Positions 1 to 8,548 of a DNA stretch of 64,000 nucleotides are shown one piece after another. The notes under the pieces were generated by a model. The model was not told the origin of the DNA, searched no databases, and was given only the letters and a program-made list of their open reading frames with translations. The stretch's first letter is position 1; the number at the start of each line of letters is the position of its first letter. The position numbers and the translations under genes are program-made. This DNA comes from Limnohabitans sp. WS1 (lineage in GTDB: Bacteria; Pseudomonadota; Gammaproteobacteria; Burkholderiales; Burkholderiaceae_C): contig NZ_NERU01000005.1 in the NCBI RefSeq assembly GCF_003063265.1, positions 124,001 through 188,000 on the forward strand. Direction: 5' to 3'.

Positions 1-2
1 AG

Positions 3-1091
3 GTCTTTGGCACACACGAGGCCCCTTTTGCGGCCCTGCACATCCATCGCTGGGACATGTGCGCCGAGGTGCTCAAGTCGGGCGACATTGGTTTTGCCGA
101 AGGCTATATGGCGGGCGACTGGACCACGCCCGATCTGGCCGCCCTGCTGCGCTTGACCATTGCCAACCGCGACCACATCGAAAGCGCGATTTATGGCCAC
201 TGGCTGGGGCGTTTGTTTTACCGCATCAAGCACCTGCTCAACCGCAACAACCGCAGCAATAGCCGCAAAAACATCCACGCCCATTACGACTTGGGCAATG
301 CTTTTTATGAGTTGTGGCTGGACGGCACGATGAACTACTCGTCGGCCTGGTTTGAAGGCGACCACACAAAGGACATGGCCGAGGCCCAAAAAGCCAAGGT
401 GCGCCGCGCCCTGCGCATGGTCAACGCCAAGCCGGGCGATCGTGTGCTGGAGATCGGCTGCGGCTGGGGCGCATTGGCCGAGGCGGCCACGACCGAGTTT
501 GGCTCGCACATCACCGGCGTGACCTTGTCCACCGAGCAGCTGGCTTTTGCCAACGCCCGCATGCAATCGCATGGCGTGCAGGCACGCGCTGATTTGCGCC
601 TGCAAGACTACCGCGACATCAACGACGGCCCTTACGACGCGGTCTGCTCCATCGAGATGATCGAGGCCGTGGGCCAGGAATACTGGCCCACCTACTTTCA
701 GACCATCAGCCGCATGCTCAAGCCTGGTGGCCGTGCCTGCGTTCAAAGCATCACGATCGACGACCGCTTTTTTGAGCGCTACTTGCAATCGACCGATTTC
801 ATCCAGCAGTACATTTTTCCGGGTGGCTGTTTGCCCAGCCCGAGCGAATTTCGCAAACAAGCACAAGCGGCCGGCCTGCAGGTGGTCGACGAGCTGAACT
901 TCGGCCCCGACTACGCCGAGACCTTGCGCCGTTGGCGCGAAAGCTTCATGGCGCAGCTTGACGTTGTCCGGACGCTGAAATTTGACGACCGATTCATTCG
1001 CCTGTGGTCCTTTTATCTGGCCTATTGCGAGGCCGCGTTCGATGAGGCCAACATCGACGTCGTGCAATTCACTTTGGCCAAACCCGGCTGA
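3..1091 (+). CDS. cfa: Cyclopropane-fatty-acyl-phospholipid synthase (5' end outside window)
   Basis: SAM-dependent methyltransferase that adds a methylene bridge to unsaturated acyl chains of membrane phospholipids. The reading frame is already open at base 3, so the true start lies upstream. Visible family marks are the YDLGN..FY.LWLD..M.YS block, the SAM-binding loop VLEIGCGWG, an SIEMIEAVG segment and a C-terminus ending in TLAKPG. It is the first visible gene of a six-gene forward run ending at 5036. Neighbours of this kind (chalcone-isomerase-like, DUF3833, SDR, NTF2-like) accompany cfa-like genes in many proteobacteria. A paralogue that methylates fatty acids for another lipid modification is possible. 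Confidence 0.88.
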   Translation, partial: VFGTHEAPFAALHIHRWDMCAEVLKSGDIGFAEGYMAGDWTTPDLAALLRLTIANRDHIESAIYGHWLGRLFYRIKHLLNRNNRSNSRKNIHAHYDLGNAFYELWLDGTMNYSSAWFEGDHTKDMAEAQKAKVRRALRMVNAKPGDRVLEIGCGWGALAEAATTEFGSHITGVTLSTEQLAFANARMQSHGVQARADLRLQDYRDINDGPYDAVCSIEMIEAVGQEYWPTYFQTISRMLKPGGRACVQSITIDDRFFERYLQSTDFIQQYIFPGGCLPSPSEFRKQAQAAGLQVVDELNFGPDYAETLRRWRESFMAQLDVVRTLKFDDRFIRLWSFYLAYCEAAFDEANIDVVQFTLAKPG

Positions 1092-1096
1092 AACCC

Positions 1097-1711
1097 ATGC
1101 TCAACCCACCCCAAACAACACAAGGCCTCCGCTTGCGCCGTCGCACTTTGCAGGGCTGTTTGTGTCTGTTGCTGCCCGGTGTGTGGTGGGGCACTGCGCA
1201 ATCGCAGGTCAGCGGTGTGTCCAGCCCCAACGCCGCTTACAGCCGCCCTGAAGTGGCCGCCCTCAAAGGGGTGGTGCCCACAGCACCGGTGCGTTTGCGG
1301 GTGTGGGGGTTCGAGGTGTACGACGCGCGGTTGTGGACACCAGCCGGGTTCCGACACGGACAAGCTCTGCAGTTTCCGTTTGCGCTGGAGTTGCAATACC
1401 TGCGCAAGCTCGAAGGCGCAGCCATTGCCAGCCGTTCGATTGACGAGATGCGCCGCATCGGGAGCTTCAGCGATGCACAAGCGCAAACCTGGCTCGCGGC
1501 CATGCGCGAACTGTTTCCCAACGTTTCAGCGGGTGAACGCATCACGGGTGTGAATTTGCCGGGTGAAGGGGCCGAGTTTTGGGTCAATGGCCAACGCGTG
1601 GGCCTGGTGAAAGACCCGGCTTTTGCGCGTTTGTTTTTTGGCATATGGCTGGATGAGCGCACGTCCGAGCCGAAGATGCGCAACCAGTTGCTGCAAGGTT
1701 TGTCGCCATGA
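1097..1711 (+). CDS. Chalcone isomerase-like domain protein, probably secreted
   Basis: 204 residues. An Arg-rich N-terminus is followed by a hydrophobic stretch (about residues 18-35) ending near AQSQ, which fits a cleaved signal peptide. The body resembles bacterial chalcone-isomerase-like proteins: a VYDARLW segment early, and the FFGIWLD..TSEP block close to the C-terminus, a good marker of the group. It begins 5 nt after the cfa stop and overlaps the next gene by 4 nt, so it is translated with them. Bacterial members do not isomerise chalcones as far as is known. Genomic association points to a role in fatty-acid or envelope-lipid modification. Exact reaction unknown. Confidence 0.75.
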   Translation: MLNPPQTTQGLRLRRRTLQGCLCLLLPGVWWGTAQSQVSGVSSPNAAYSRPEVAALKGVVPTAPVRLRVWGFEVYDARLWTPAGFRHGQALQFPFALELQYLRKLEGAAIASRSIDEMRRIGSFSDAQAQTWLAAMRELFPNVSAGERITGVNLPGEGAEFWVNGQRVGLVKDPAFARLFFGIWLDERTSEPKMRNQLLQGLSP

Positions 1712-3048
1712 GCGCTCCCTTGACTTTGGCACCGTCGGCCGGGCCGCGCCAGGCCTCGGCCGCTTATGGTTTGCTGGGCTTGCCCTTGGCCTTTGTGGCC
1801 TTGCCGGTGTATGTGCATTTGCCCAATGTGTACGCCCAGCAATACGGCGTGACACTGGCGGCTTTGGGCGCGGTGCTCTTGCTCAGCCGCAGCGTGGATG
1901 CGGTGGTGGACCCGTGGCTTGGGCGTTGGGGCGACCGGCTGTACCGCCACTCGTGGCAGGCCGTGTGGCTGGCGGCGGTGGTGTTGGCCTTGGCCGTGGC
2001 GCTGGGTTTTGCGGCTTTGTTTTTTCCGCCCGCTGCGGCTTTGTCGCCCACGGGCTTGTTGGTGTGGGTGGGGGCTGCACTCACGCTCAGCCACCTGGCC
2101 TACAGCGGGCTGGGCATCTTGCACCAGGCCTGGGCCGCGCGGCAAGGCGGTGGTGGCATGGCGCAAAGCCGCTGGGTCGCTTGGCGCGAGGGCTTTGCGC
2201 TGGTGGGGGTGTTGCTGGCGTCGGCCCTGCCCGCGCTGTGGGGTTGGGGGCCGACCACGGCCTTGCTGGTGATCATGCTGGCGCTGGGCTTGTTGGCTTG
2301 GCGGCGGGTGGCACGCAGCGCCTTGGCATCCACGCCTGAGGTGGTTTCAGGTCATGCGGTGGGCAGCCTTTGGCAGCCGTGGCAGCACGCTGGCTTTCGC
2401 CGCTTGTTGATGGTCTTCATGCTCAACGGCCTGGCCAGCGCCGTGCCCGCCACGCTGGTGCTGTTTTTTGTGCAAGACCTGCTGCAAGCGCCCAAGGCCA
2501 TGGAGCCGCTGTTTCTGGGCCTGTACTTTGCAGCCGGGGCGCTGTCGTTTCCGCTGTGGCTCAAGGTGATCGACCGCATCGGCCTGCTGCGCACCTGGGC
2601 CACCGGCATGGCTTTGTCGGTCATGGCCTTTGTCAGCGTGGTCACGCTGGGCGCGGGCGACACGACGGGCTTTTTGCTGGTGTGTGCCTTGTCGGGCATG
2701 GCGCTGGGCGCGGATCTGACGGTGCCTGGTGCCCTGCTCAACCAATTGATTGACCACTGCGGCGAGCGGGGCCGCACAGACGGCGCGTTCATGGGCTGGT
2801 GGAATCTGGCCACCAAACTCAATCTGGCTTTGGCCGCTGGGCTGTCGCTGCCATTGCTCGGCCTGTGGGGTTATGCCCCGGGCCAGCAAGGTGCTGATGC
2901 CGTGCTGGCGCTGGGCCTCGCTTATGGCCTGCTGCCTTGTGTGCTCAAGCTTTTGGCCGGACTGGCTTTGTATGCGGGCCTGATGCGCCGCCCCGATTTG
3001 ATCTCGGGGCCTGATGCGGTCCATCTTTCGGCCCACCCCTCGGCATGA
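1708..3048 (+). CDS. MFS transporter, GPH/MelB-like
   Basis: 446 residues, very hydrophobic, with about 12 predicted membrane segments. The DAVVDPWLGRWGDR segment near residue 70 matches the loop 2-3 signature of the glycoside-pentoside-hexuronide (MFS_2) branch, in which an Asp-Pro pair precedes a conserved Gly and Asp-Arg. The ATG overlaps the stop of the previous gene (ATGA), indicating translational coupling. In this lipid operon it may move a lipid or lipid precursor, but substrate and direction cannot be read from the sequence. Confidence 0.8.
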   Translation: MSAPLTLAPSAGPRQASAAYGLLGLPLAFVALPVYVHLPNVYAQQYGVTLAALGAVLLLSRSVDAVVDPWLGRWGDRLYRHSWQAVWLAAVVLALAVALGFAALFFPPAAALSPTGLLVWVGAALTLSHLAYSGLGILHQAWAARQGGGGMAQSRWVAWREGFALVGVLLASALPALWGWGPTTALLVIMLALGLLAWRRVARSALASTPEVVSGHAVGSLWQPWQHAGFRRLLMVFMLNGLASAVPATLVLFFVQDLLQAPKAMEPLFLGLYFAAGALSFPLWLKVIDRIGLLRTWATGMALSVMAFVSVVTLGAGDTTGFLLVCALSGMALGADLTVPGALLNQLIDHCGERGRTDGAFMGWWNLATKLNLALAAGLSLPLLGLWGYAPGQQGADAVLALGLAYGLLPCVLKLLAGLALYAGLMRRPDLISGPDAVHLSAHPSA

Positions 3049-3081
3049 AGCCGCTTTGAACTGACAACACGAGAGATTCTC

Positions 3082-3678
3082 ATGCGCCAAACACAACCCG
3101 CCATGATCCACCGCCGCACAGCCTTGAGCCGCCTGGGCGCTTTGTCCATGGCCGCAGCGACGCCTTTTGTGGCCAGCTGCGCCGGGCCGCAGGTGCAAAG
3201 CTACGCGCAAGAAAAACCGCTGCTCGATTTGCGCACCTACTTCACCGGCACCATCGATGCCTGGGGCGTGTTCACCGACCGCAGTGGCCAGGTGGTCAAA
3301 CGCTTCACCGTGGTCATGGACTGCAGCTGGAACGGGGACGAAGGCGTGCTGGACGAGGCCTTTGTGTACTCGGACGGCACGAAGCAGCGCCGCATCTGGA
3401 AGCTCAAGGCCGGACCGAACGGCAGCTACATCGGTCGCGCCGACGACGTGGTGGGCGAGGCTTCGGGCCAGGTCAGCGGCAACGCCTTTCGCTGGGGCTA
3501 CACCCTGGCGTTGCCCGTGTATGGTCGGGTCTGGAACGTTGACTTTGACGACTGGATGTACCTGATGGACGACCGTGTCATGCTCAACAAGGCCACCATG
3601 AGCAAATGGGGTGTGAAGCTGGGCGAAGTGACCCTGTCCTTCACCCGCCGCACGCCTTTGGCGGCGAAGCCGGGTTGA
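3082..3678 (+). CDS. DUF3833 family lipoprotein-like protein
   Basis: 198 residues. The N-terminus carries an Arg pair (HRRTALSRLG) and a hydrophobic core ending in VASC, so a lipobox Cys at about residue 33 is likely. The remainder matches DUF3833, a lipocalin-like family: a YFTGTIDAWGVF.DRSG block, then VVMDCSW, DEAFVYSDGT and DDWMYLMDDRVMLN. Members are commonly encoded with cfa. An envelope lipid-binding role is a reasonable guess but not shown. The ATG at 3082 follows a GAGAG Shine-Dalgarno. The stop overlaps the start of the next gene. Confidence 0.75.
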   Translation: MRQTQPAMIHRRTALSRLGALSMAAATPFVASCAGPQVQSYAQEKPLLDLRTYFTGTIDAWGVFTDRSGQVVKRFTVVMDCSWNGDEGVLDEAFVYSDGTKQRRIWKLKAGPNGSYIGRADDVVGEASGQVSGNAFRWGYTLALPVYGRVWNVDFDDWMYLMDDRVMLNKATMSKWGVKLGEVTLSFTRRTPLAAKPG

Positions 3679-4571
3679 TGCGCATGAACAACGCACCATC
3701 CAGCGCGACCACACTGGCCGTTGAAGCGGTCGATGTGGCCACGCCCAAAGTGGGACCACAAACCACCGCCCCTGTCCCTCAGGCACCCGCCCGCAGCTGG
3801 CTGCAGCTGAACACCCCGATCACCGATTGGCAGGGCCGCCGCGTCTGGCTGGTCGGTGCATCCACCGGCATCGGCCTGGCCTGTGCGCAAGCGCTGCGCT
3901 CGGCTGGGGCGCAGGTGGTGGTGTCGGCCCGCAATCCGCAGGGTGTGCAAGACTGGGCCGCCCAGGATGCAGGCGTGAAGTGGCGTGCGCTGGATGTGAG
4001 TGATGCGGCCCAAGTACAGGCCACGGCCCGCGCCCTGCTGGCCGAAGGCCCGCTCGACATGGTCGTGTACGCAGCGGGTTACTACCGCGCCCAACGCGCC
4101 ACGGCCATGGACCTGAACGACCTGCTGCAGCACGACAAGGTCAATTACCAGGGCGCTTTGCAGGTCATCAACGCGGTGCTGCCGGGCATGCTCGCCCAGC
4201 GCAGCGGGCACATCAGCTTGCTCAGCAGCGTGGCCGGTTGGCGTGGCCTGCCCAATGGCCTGGCCTATGGCCCGACCAAGGCGGCCCTGACCCACCTGGC
4301 CGAGACGCTCTACATGGACTTGCAAGACCAGGGCATTGGTGTGAGTGTGGTCAACCCCGGCTTTGTCGCCACGCCGCTGACGGCACAAAACCAGTTCACC
4401 ATGCCCGCCCTGATCAGCCCCGAAGAGGCAGCCCGTGAGATGCTCAAGGGCTGGGCACAAGGGCAGTTCGACATCCACTTTCCCAAGCGTTTCACGCTCT
4501 GGCTCAAGTTGCTCAGATTGCTGCCTTACCGCTTGTACTTTCCGCTGGTGCGCCGATTCACCGGTTTGTGA
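3678..4571 (+). CDS. Short-chain dehydrogenase/reductase
   Basis: 297 residues. I start at the ATG that overlaps the previous stop (TGATG); a second ATG two codons on is equally possible. After about 45 poorly conserved residues comes the Rossmann nucleotide-binding motif GASTGIG, then the catalytic YGPTK (Tyr-x-x-x-Lys) with SLLSSVAG supplying the active-site Ser. The C-terminus ends in a basic, hydrophobic segment (LLRLLPYRLYF) that may associate with membrane. It belongs to the cfa-linked operon, where it plausibly reduces or oxidises a lipid carbonyl or hydroxyl. Substrate unknown. Confidence 0.85.
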   Translation: MRMNNAPSSATTLAVEAVDVATPKVGPQTTAPVPQAPARSWLQLNTPITDWQGRRVWLVGASTGIGLACAQALRSAGAQVVVSARNPQGVQDWAAQDAGVKWRALDVSDAAQVQATARALLAEGPLDMVVYAAGYYRAQRATAMDLNDLLQHDKVNYQGALQVINAVLPGMLAQRSGHISLLSSVAGWRGLPNGLAYGPTKAALTHLAETLYMDLQDQGIGVSVVNPGFVATPLTAQNQFTMPALISPEEAAREMLKGWAQGQFDIHFPKRFTLWLKLLRLLPYRLYFPLVRRFTGL

Positions 4572-4601
4572 AGCACGCCCACACCCCGATTGAAAGCCCT
4601 C

Positions 4602-5036
4602 ATGAACACCCGCCAAGCCACCGAAAAATTGGCCACCTTTTTTGAAGCCCTGTCGCCGCAAAGCGTGTCGCAGTTGCACACCTTGTACGACGCGCAAGCC
4701 CGCTTCAAAGACCCGTTCAACGAGGTGCAGGGTTTGCCCGAGATCGAGCGGATTTTCAGGCACATGTACGTGGCGCTGGACCAGCCGCACTTTGTGGTGA
4801 CCGGCCAGGTGGTGGATGGCACACAGGCCTTCTTGACTTGGGAATTTCGCTTTCGCTTCAAGCGGTTTGACACCACCACGTTGCAAGCCGTTCGCGGGGC
4901 CAGCCACCTGCTGTTCAACGATCAAGGTCTGGTGACCCTGCACCGTGACTACTGGGATGCCGCCGAAGAGTTGTACGAAAAGTTGCCCGTTGTGGGGGCC
5001 TTCATGCGCTGGCTCAAAAAACGCGCCAACACCTGA
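4602..5036 (+). CDS. NTF2-like/SnoaL fold protein
   Basis: 144 residues from the ATG at 4602 (an in-frame TTG lies four codons earlier). The pattern of an N-terminal helix, YDAQARFKDPFNEVQG, IFRHMYVAL and a final HRDYWDAAEELYEKLP matches small NTF2-like proteins found beside cfa genes. It is last in the forward operon, 30 nt after the SDR. NTF2 folds make a cone-shaped pocket used by enzymes or lipid binders. No catalytic residues can be assigned. The next gene is convergent. Confidence 0.72.
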   Translation: MNTRQATEKLATFFEALSPQSVSQLHTLYDAQARFKDPFNEVQGLPEIERIFRHMYVALDQPHFVVTGQVVDGTQAFLTWEFRFRFKRFDTTTLQAVRGASHLLFNDQGLVTLHRDYWDAAEELYEKLPVVGAFMRWLKKRANT

Positions 5037-5066
5037 GCGCTGCACCGCAGGTGTTGGCCGCTCGTT

Positions 5067-5756
5067 TTAGAACTCAAATCCGCCTTGTCTGCGCACCGCT
5101 TCAGAGGCGCTGCCGCTCAATAAATCGGCCAGCATTTGCGCTTGTTCCGGCTTGTTGGAGGCCGTGCAAATGCCCAGTGTGTAGTCCGTGCTCAACTCAA
5201 ATTCGGCCGGCAGCACATCGACCAGGTCCACGCCTTCGGTGTAGTTGATTTCGGTCACTTGTGTGCAGCCGATCAAGCCGCTTTCTGTGCTTTTGGCCAT
5301 TTCGCCCATGGCCGTGGCCCCATTGGGAAACACGCGAAATTGGCTGCGCAGGGTTTCATCGAGTCCCAAGGCCTTGAGCACGTTCATGAAATGGATGCCC
5401 GCCGTGGCTTTGTCGGGGTCCGGAAAGTAAATGCCCTTGGCCGCGCTCATGGCCGCATGCAGCTCAGCGCGGGTGCGCACGGGCGGATGCGGCGTGCCAC
5501 TGCGCACGGCCACACCGGTTTTGACCCGGCCCAGCGAGCGTGCGCTGCCGGCCACCACATGCCCTGAGGCCATCAGTTGCTCGATCAGGGGTTGGGTCAG
5601 GATGATCACATCGCAGGGCGCACCGCTGAGCAGTTTGTCGCGCATCATGCCCACGGCGCTGAAGGTGCCCTCGATGCGGCTGCCGGTGCGGGTCTCAAAC
5701 TCGGCCTGTACGCCCTGGACCACGGCTGCGGCCGCGCCGCCACTCAATACATGCAT
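5067..5756 (-). CDS. ModA-like substrate-binding domain protein without signal peptide
   Basis: 229 residues resembling the molybdate-binding ModA/SBP_bac_11 group. It begins directly with the first strand (VLSGGAAAA), followed by FSAVGMMRDKLLSGAPCDVII, and later GLIGCTQVTEI. The start is firm: ATG at 5756 is preceded by GAGAGAACAAC and by the stop of the molybdenum-hydroxylase gene 9 nt upstream, leaving no room for a signal sequence. The protein should therefore be cytosolic, unlike ordinary ModA. As last gene of an operon encoding a molybdopterin enzyme, it might bind molybdate or an oxyanion for cofactor supply or sensing. This is inference. Confidence 0.7.
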   Translation of the reverse strand: MHVLSGGAAAAVVQGVQAEFETRTGSRIEGTFSAVGMMRDKLLSGAPCDVIILTQPLIEQLMASGHVVAGSARSLGRVKTGVAVRSGTPHPPVRTRAELHAAMSAAKGIYFPDPDKATAGIHFMNVLKALGLDETLRSQFRVFPNGATAMGEMAKSTESGLIGCTQVTEINYTEGVDLVDVLPAEFELSTDYTLGICTASNKPEQAQMLADLLSGSASEAVRRQGGFEF

Positions 5757-5765
5757 GTTGTTCTC

Positions 5766-8063
5766 TCAGTTGAAGGATGGGTTGAAGGGGGCGCGTGCTT
5801 CATCGGAGTCGATGGCACGCATCAAGTTTTCAGGGGTGAAGGGCATGTTGCGCACACGCAGGCCAATGGCATCAAAAATGGCGTTGGCGATGGCCGCGCA
5901 GGTGGGTCCGGCGCTGCATTCGCCTGCGCCCAAGGAGGCATGGTCTGCGCCGGGCATCAAGTGAACGGACACCTTGGGCATGTCGCTGAATTTCAAGATG
6001 GGGTAGTTGGCCCAGTCGTTCGAGGTGATGCCTTGTGGGCTCAGTTGCGCCGCCTCGCACAGCGCCCAACTGGCCGCTTGCAGGGCACCGCCTTCGAGCT
6101 GGTTGATGGTCCCGTCGGCGTCCACCACATGCCCCACATCGGCGGCCATCCAGAGTTGGTGGAGTTTGACTTTGTCGGCCACCACCAACTCCACCACCAC
6201 CGCGCAAAACGCCCCGGTGTTTTTGTAACGCGCATAGGCCAAGCCTCGGCCCCAGCCTTCGGGCCGGTCGGGTGATGGCTGGGGGGAAAGACCGCTGGAG
6301 CCTGGCAGGGGCCAGCCGGCCATGTCGGCCACTTGTTGCAGCACCGCCCTGGCCCGCGCGTGCTGCTCGCCCTGCAGGTGTGCCAAACGGTAGGTCAGGG
6401 GGTCTTGCGACAGGCCATGGGCCAACTCGTCCATCACCGACTCGGCGGCCAGCACATTGACCGGTGCCCCCAAGGCCCGCATGGCCGAGACGCGAAAGGG
6501 CATGTTCAGCACGCGGTGGTTGATGACTTTGAGCGAGGGAACGTTGTAAGGCGTTTGGGCGTTGCGCTCAGACCCGCCACCCACCGCCATCGCGGCATTG
6601 ACCGCCAGCGTGATGGGGGCGGGGTGGGCGGTTTGCCAGGCCCCCAGCAAGGCCGGTGTTTGGCCTCGGCCGGGCCGAGTGCCATGGCCTTGGCCCCACA
6701 CGGTTTGGGTCCATTCGAGCAACTGCCCTTCTGGGGTCACCGCCGCGTCAATGCGCACCGCCATGGCCGGGGCCAAGGGGGCGTGGCCCAATTCGGCTTG
6801 CCGCGTCCATTGCACCCGCACAGGGCGGCCGGGCACCTGCCGGGCCAGCCATGCGGCATCCCAGGCCACGTCGTCAGCGCCGTTGTGCCCATAGCAACCG
6901 GCCCCCTCAACGTGCGAGACCTGCACCTGCGTGGCGGGCACATCAAAGGCCAGCGCCAAGTCGCGCCGCAGGTTGTAAATGCCTTGGCTGTGGCTCCAGA
7001 CCTCCAAATGGGGGGCAGACGGATGACCGGTCCATTGCGCCAAAGCGCAGCACAGGCCAATCGACGCGTGCTGCACAAACGGCCTTTGAAATTCGGCACT
7101 GATGTGCTGCTGAACAGTGCCTTGTGTGGGGGCCGAGGTATCGGCCACCACCGTCGTGTCCAATGGCTGCTTTTTGAGCCAGTGGGGCAAATCCAGCGGG
7201 TCGGGCACTTGCACGGCGCAACGCCAAAACTGCCCCTGCTCGGCACCGGCTTCGATGTGCTGGGCCATTTCACCCAAGACCCGTTCGGTCTCGGTCAACA
7301 CGCCCAACAACACACCGTCACGCACCACCTGCAACACGCCGGACATGGCCATCAGGCGCGTGGTCAAAGCCTGCATGTCGTGCTCGATCACTTCAGCGCT
7401 CAGGGTGCCGGGGCGAAACACCATGCCGTGGCACATGGGGTGCGACACGCCCGGCATGACGCGGTCGTGGATGTACTCAAACTCGCCAAACACTTTGGCC
7501 GCCACATCGGGGCGCAAGACGGTGGGGTTGGGTTCGGCTGCCCGGGGATGGCGGTCCAGCGCGGCATGTGTGGCTTGTGCGTGAGCCGGCTCAATCACGC
7601 TGTCCCACATTGCAGCATGGGACAGCGTTGCATAAGACGCTTGCAGCGCTGCATGGCTCAGGTCATTGGCAAGGTCATTGGCCAGGTGAGCCGGTGCGTG
7701 AAACTGCCCGCCTTCGCAGCGCACGTCTTGCAGCGTCACCCCCAAGCCTGCCAGGCGCTCGGCCATGGCCTGCCTGCAGGCTTCGCGCCAATGCGCGGCT
7801 GCGCAGCGCAGTGCGCTGCCCGAGTGCTGCACCGACAAGCTGCCCGAGGTCACGGCTTCATCGGGGCTGAACAAGGTGCTGGCGGGCACCATGTCAATCT
7901 GCTCGGCGGGCCATCGCAACTCTTCGGCCACGATCAAGCGCAGTGCGTGCGAGATGCCTTGACCCAAATCGACCTTGCCCGAAAACGCCTGCACCCGCCC
8001 CTCTGGCGTAAAGCCCAACCAGTGGCGCAGCAGCGGCTGGGCTTTGAGCGACTCGGGCGTCAT
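5766..8063 (-). CDS. Xanthine dehydrogenase-family molybdopterin-binding subunit
   Basis: 765 residues, the catalytic Mo-pterin subunit of a two-component hydroxylase that inserts water-derived oxygen into an aldehyde or N-heterocycle. Features are an early VDLGQGISHAL segment, EFQRPFVQHASIG in the middle, GCYGHNGADDVAWDAAWLAR (the FGRK-region equivalent), and near the C-terminus GAGECSAGPTCAAIANAI, whose GxGE carries the catalytic Glu. No Tat signal is visible, so it is probably cytosolic. Its start overlaps the stop of the 2Fe-2S gene by 4 nt. No FAD subunit is encoded nearby, so the electron acceptor is unclear. Resembles nicotinate or isoquinoline dehydrogenases; substrate unknown. Confidence 0.82.
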   Translation of the reverse strand: MTPESLKAQPLLRHWLGFTPEGRVQAFSGKVDLGQGISHALRLIVAEELRWPAEQIDMVPASTLFSPDEAVTSGSLSVQHSGSALRCAAAHWREACRQAMAERLAGLGVTLQDVRCEGGQFHAPAHLANDLANDLSHAALQASYATLSHAAMWDSVIEPAHAQATHAALDRHPRAAEPNPTVLRPDVAAKVFGEFEYIHDRVMPGVSHPMCHGMVFRPGTLSAEVIEHDMQALTTRLMAMSGVLQVVRDGVLLGVLTETERVLGEMAQHIEAGAEQGQFWRCAVQVPDPLDLPHWLKKQPLDTTVVADTSAPTQGTVQQHISAEFQRPFVQHASIGLCCALAQWTGHPSAPHLEVWSHSQGIYNLRRDLALAFDVPATQVQVSHVEGAGCYGHNGADDVAWDAAWLARQVPGRPVRVQWTRQAELGHAPLAPAMAVRIDAAVTPEGQLLEWTQTVWGQGHGTRPGRGQTPALLGAWQTAHPAPITLAVNAAMAVGGGSERNAQTPYNVPSLKVINHRVLNMPFRVSAMRALGAPVNVLAAESVMDELAHGLSQDPLTYRLAHLQGEQHARARAVLQQVADMAGWPLPGSSGLSPQPSPDRPEGWGRGLAYARYKNTGAFCAVVVELVVADKVKLHQLWMAADVGHVVDADGTINQLEGGALQAASWALCEAAQLSPQGITSNDWANYPILKFSDMPKVSVHLMPGADHASLGAGECSAGPTCAAIANAIFDAIGLRVRNMPFTPENLMRAIDSDEARAPFNPSFN

Positions 8064-8545
8064 GGCGTGGCCAGCCGTGCGGCGGCTTTTTCAATGGCCC
8101 GCACCACCCGGTTGTGTGCACCGCAGCGGCACAAATGCCCGTCGATGGCCTGCACAATGTCTTGTCGTGAGGGTTGGGGCTGGCGTTGCAGCAAGGCGGC
8201 GGCTGACATCAAAATGCCGCTGGTGCAAAAGCCGCATTGCATGGCCTGCTCTTCAATGAAGGCGGTTTGCAGGGCGTGCGGGGCAGACCGTTGCCCCAAG
8301 CCTTCCAAGGTGGTCACGCTTTTGCCTTCGATGGCCCACACGGGCGTCTCGCAAGCGGCCACAGCATGGCCGTCCAGCATGACACGACAAGCACCGCACT
8401 GCCCTTGCCCACAGCCCATGCGCGTGGCTTTGAGCTGCAAGGTGTTGCGCAAAAGGTCCAGCAGGCTTTGCCCGCTTTGGCTGGGCACGGACACAGGGTG
8501 TCCGTTCAGCTGAAAAGTGACTTCTTGGGTCACGACTTGCGTCAT
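8060..8545 (-). CDS. (2Fe-2S) small subunit of molybdenum hydroxylase
   Basis: 161 residues. The N-terminal plant-ferredoxin-type domain has cluster ligands in GCGQGQCGACRV plus a later Cys in VAACET. The C-terminal four-helix domain has CGFCTSG and HLCRCGAHN. Together these give the eight Cys expected for two 2Fe-2S clusters that pass electrons from the Mo centre. It is translationally coupled to the large subunit (ATGA overlap) and follows the Bug gene by 3 nt, so it is embedded in the operon. Confidence 0.9.
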   Translation of the reverse strand: MTQVVTQEVTFQLNGHPVSVPSQSGQSLLDLLRNTLQLKATRMGCGQGQCGACRVMLDGHAVAACETPVWAIEGKSVTTLEGLGQRSAPHALQTAFIEEQAMQCGFCTSGILMSAAALLQRQPQPSRQDIVQAIDGHLCRCGAHNRVVRAIEKAAARLATP

Positions 8546-8548
8546 GGC

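Noticed and set aside
6333..8513. 726-codon forward frame opposite the molybdenum-hydroxylase genes
   Set aside because: High-GC antisense shadow: His/Gly/Gln-rich, no family motifs, while the reverse strand carries clear Mo-pterin and 2Fe-2S motifs.
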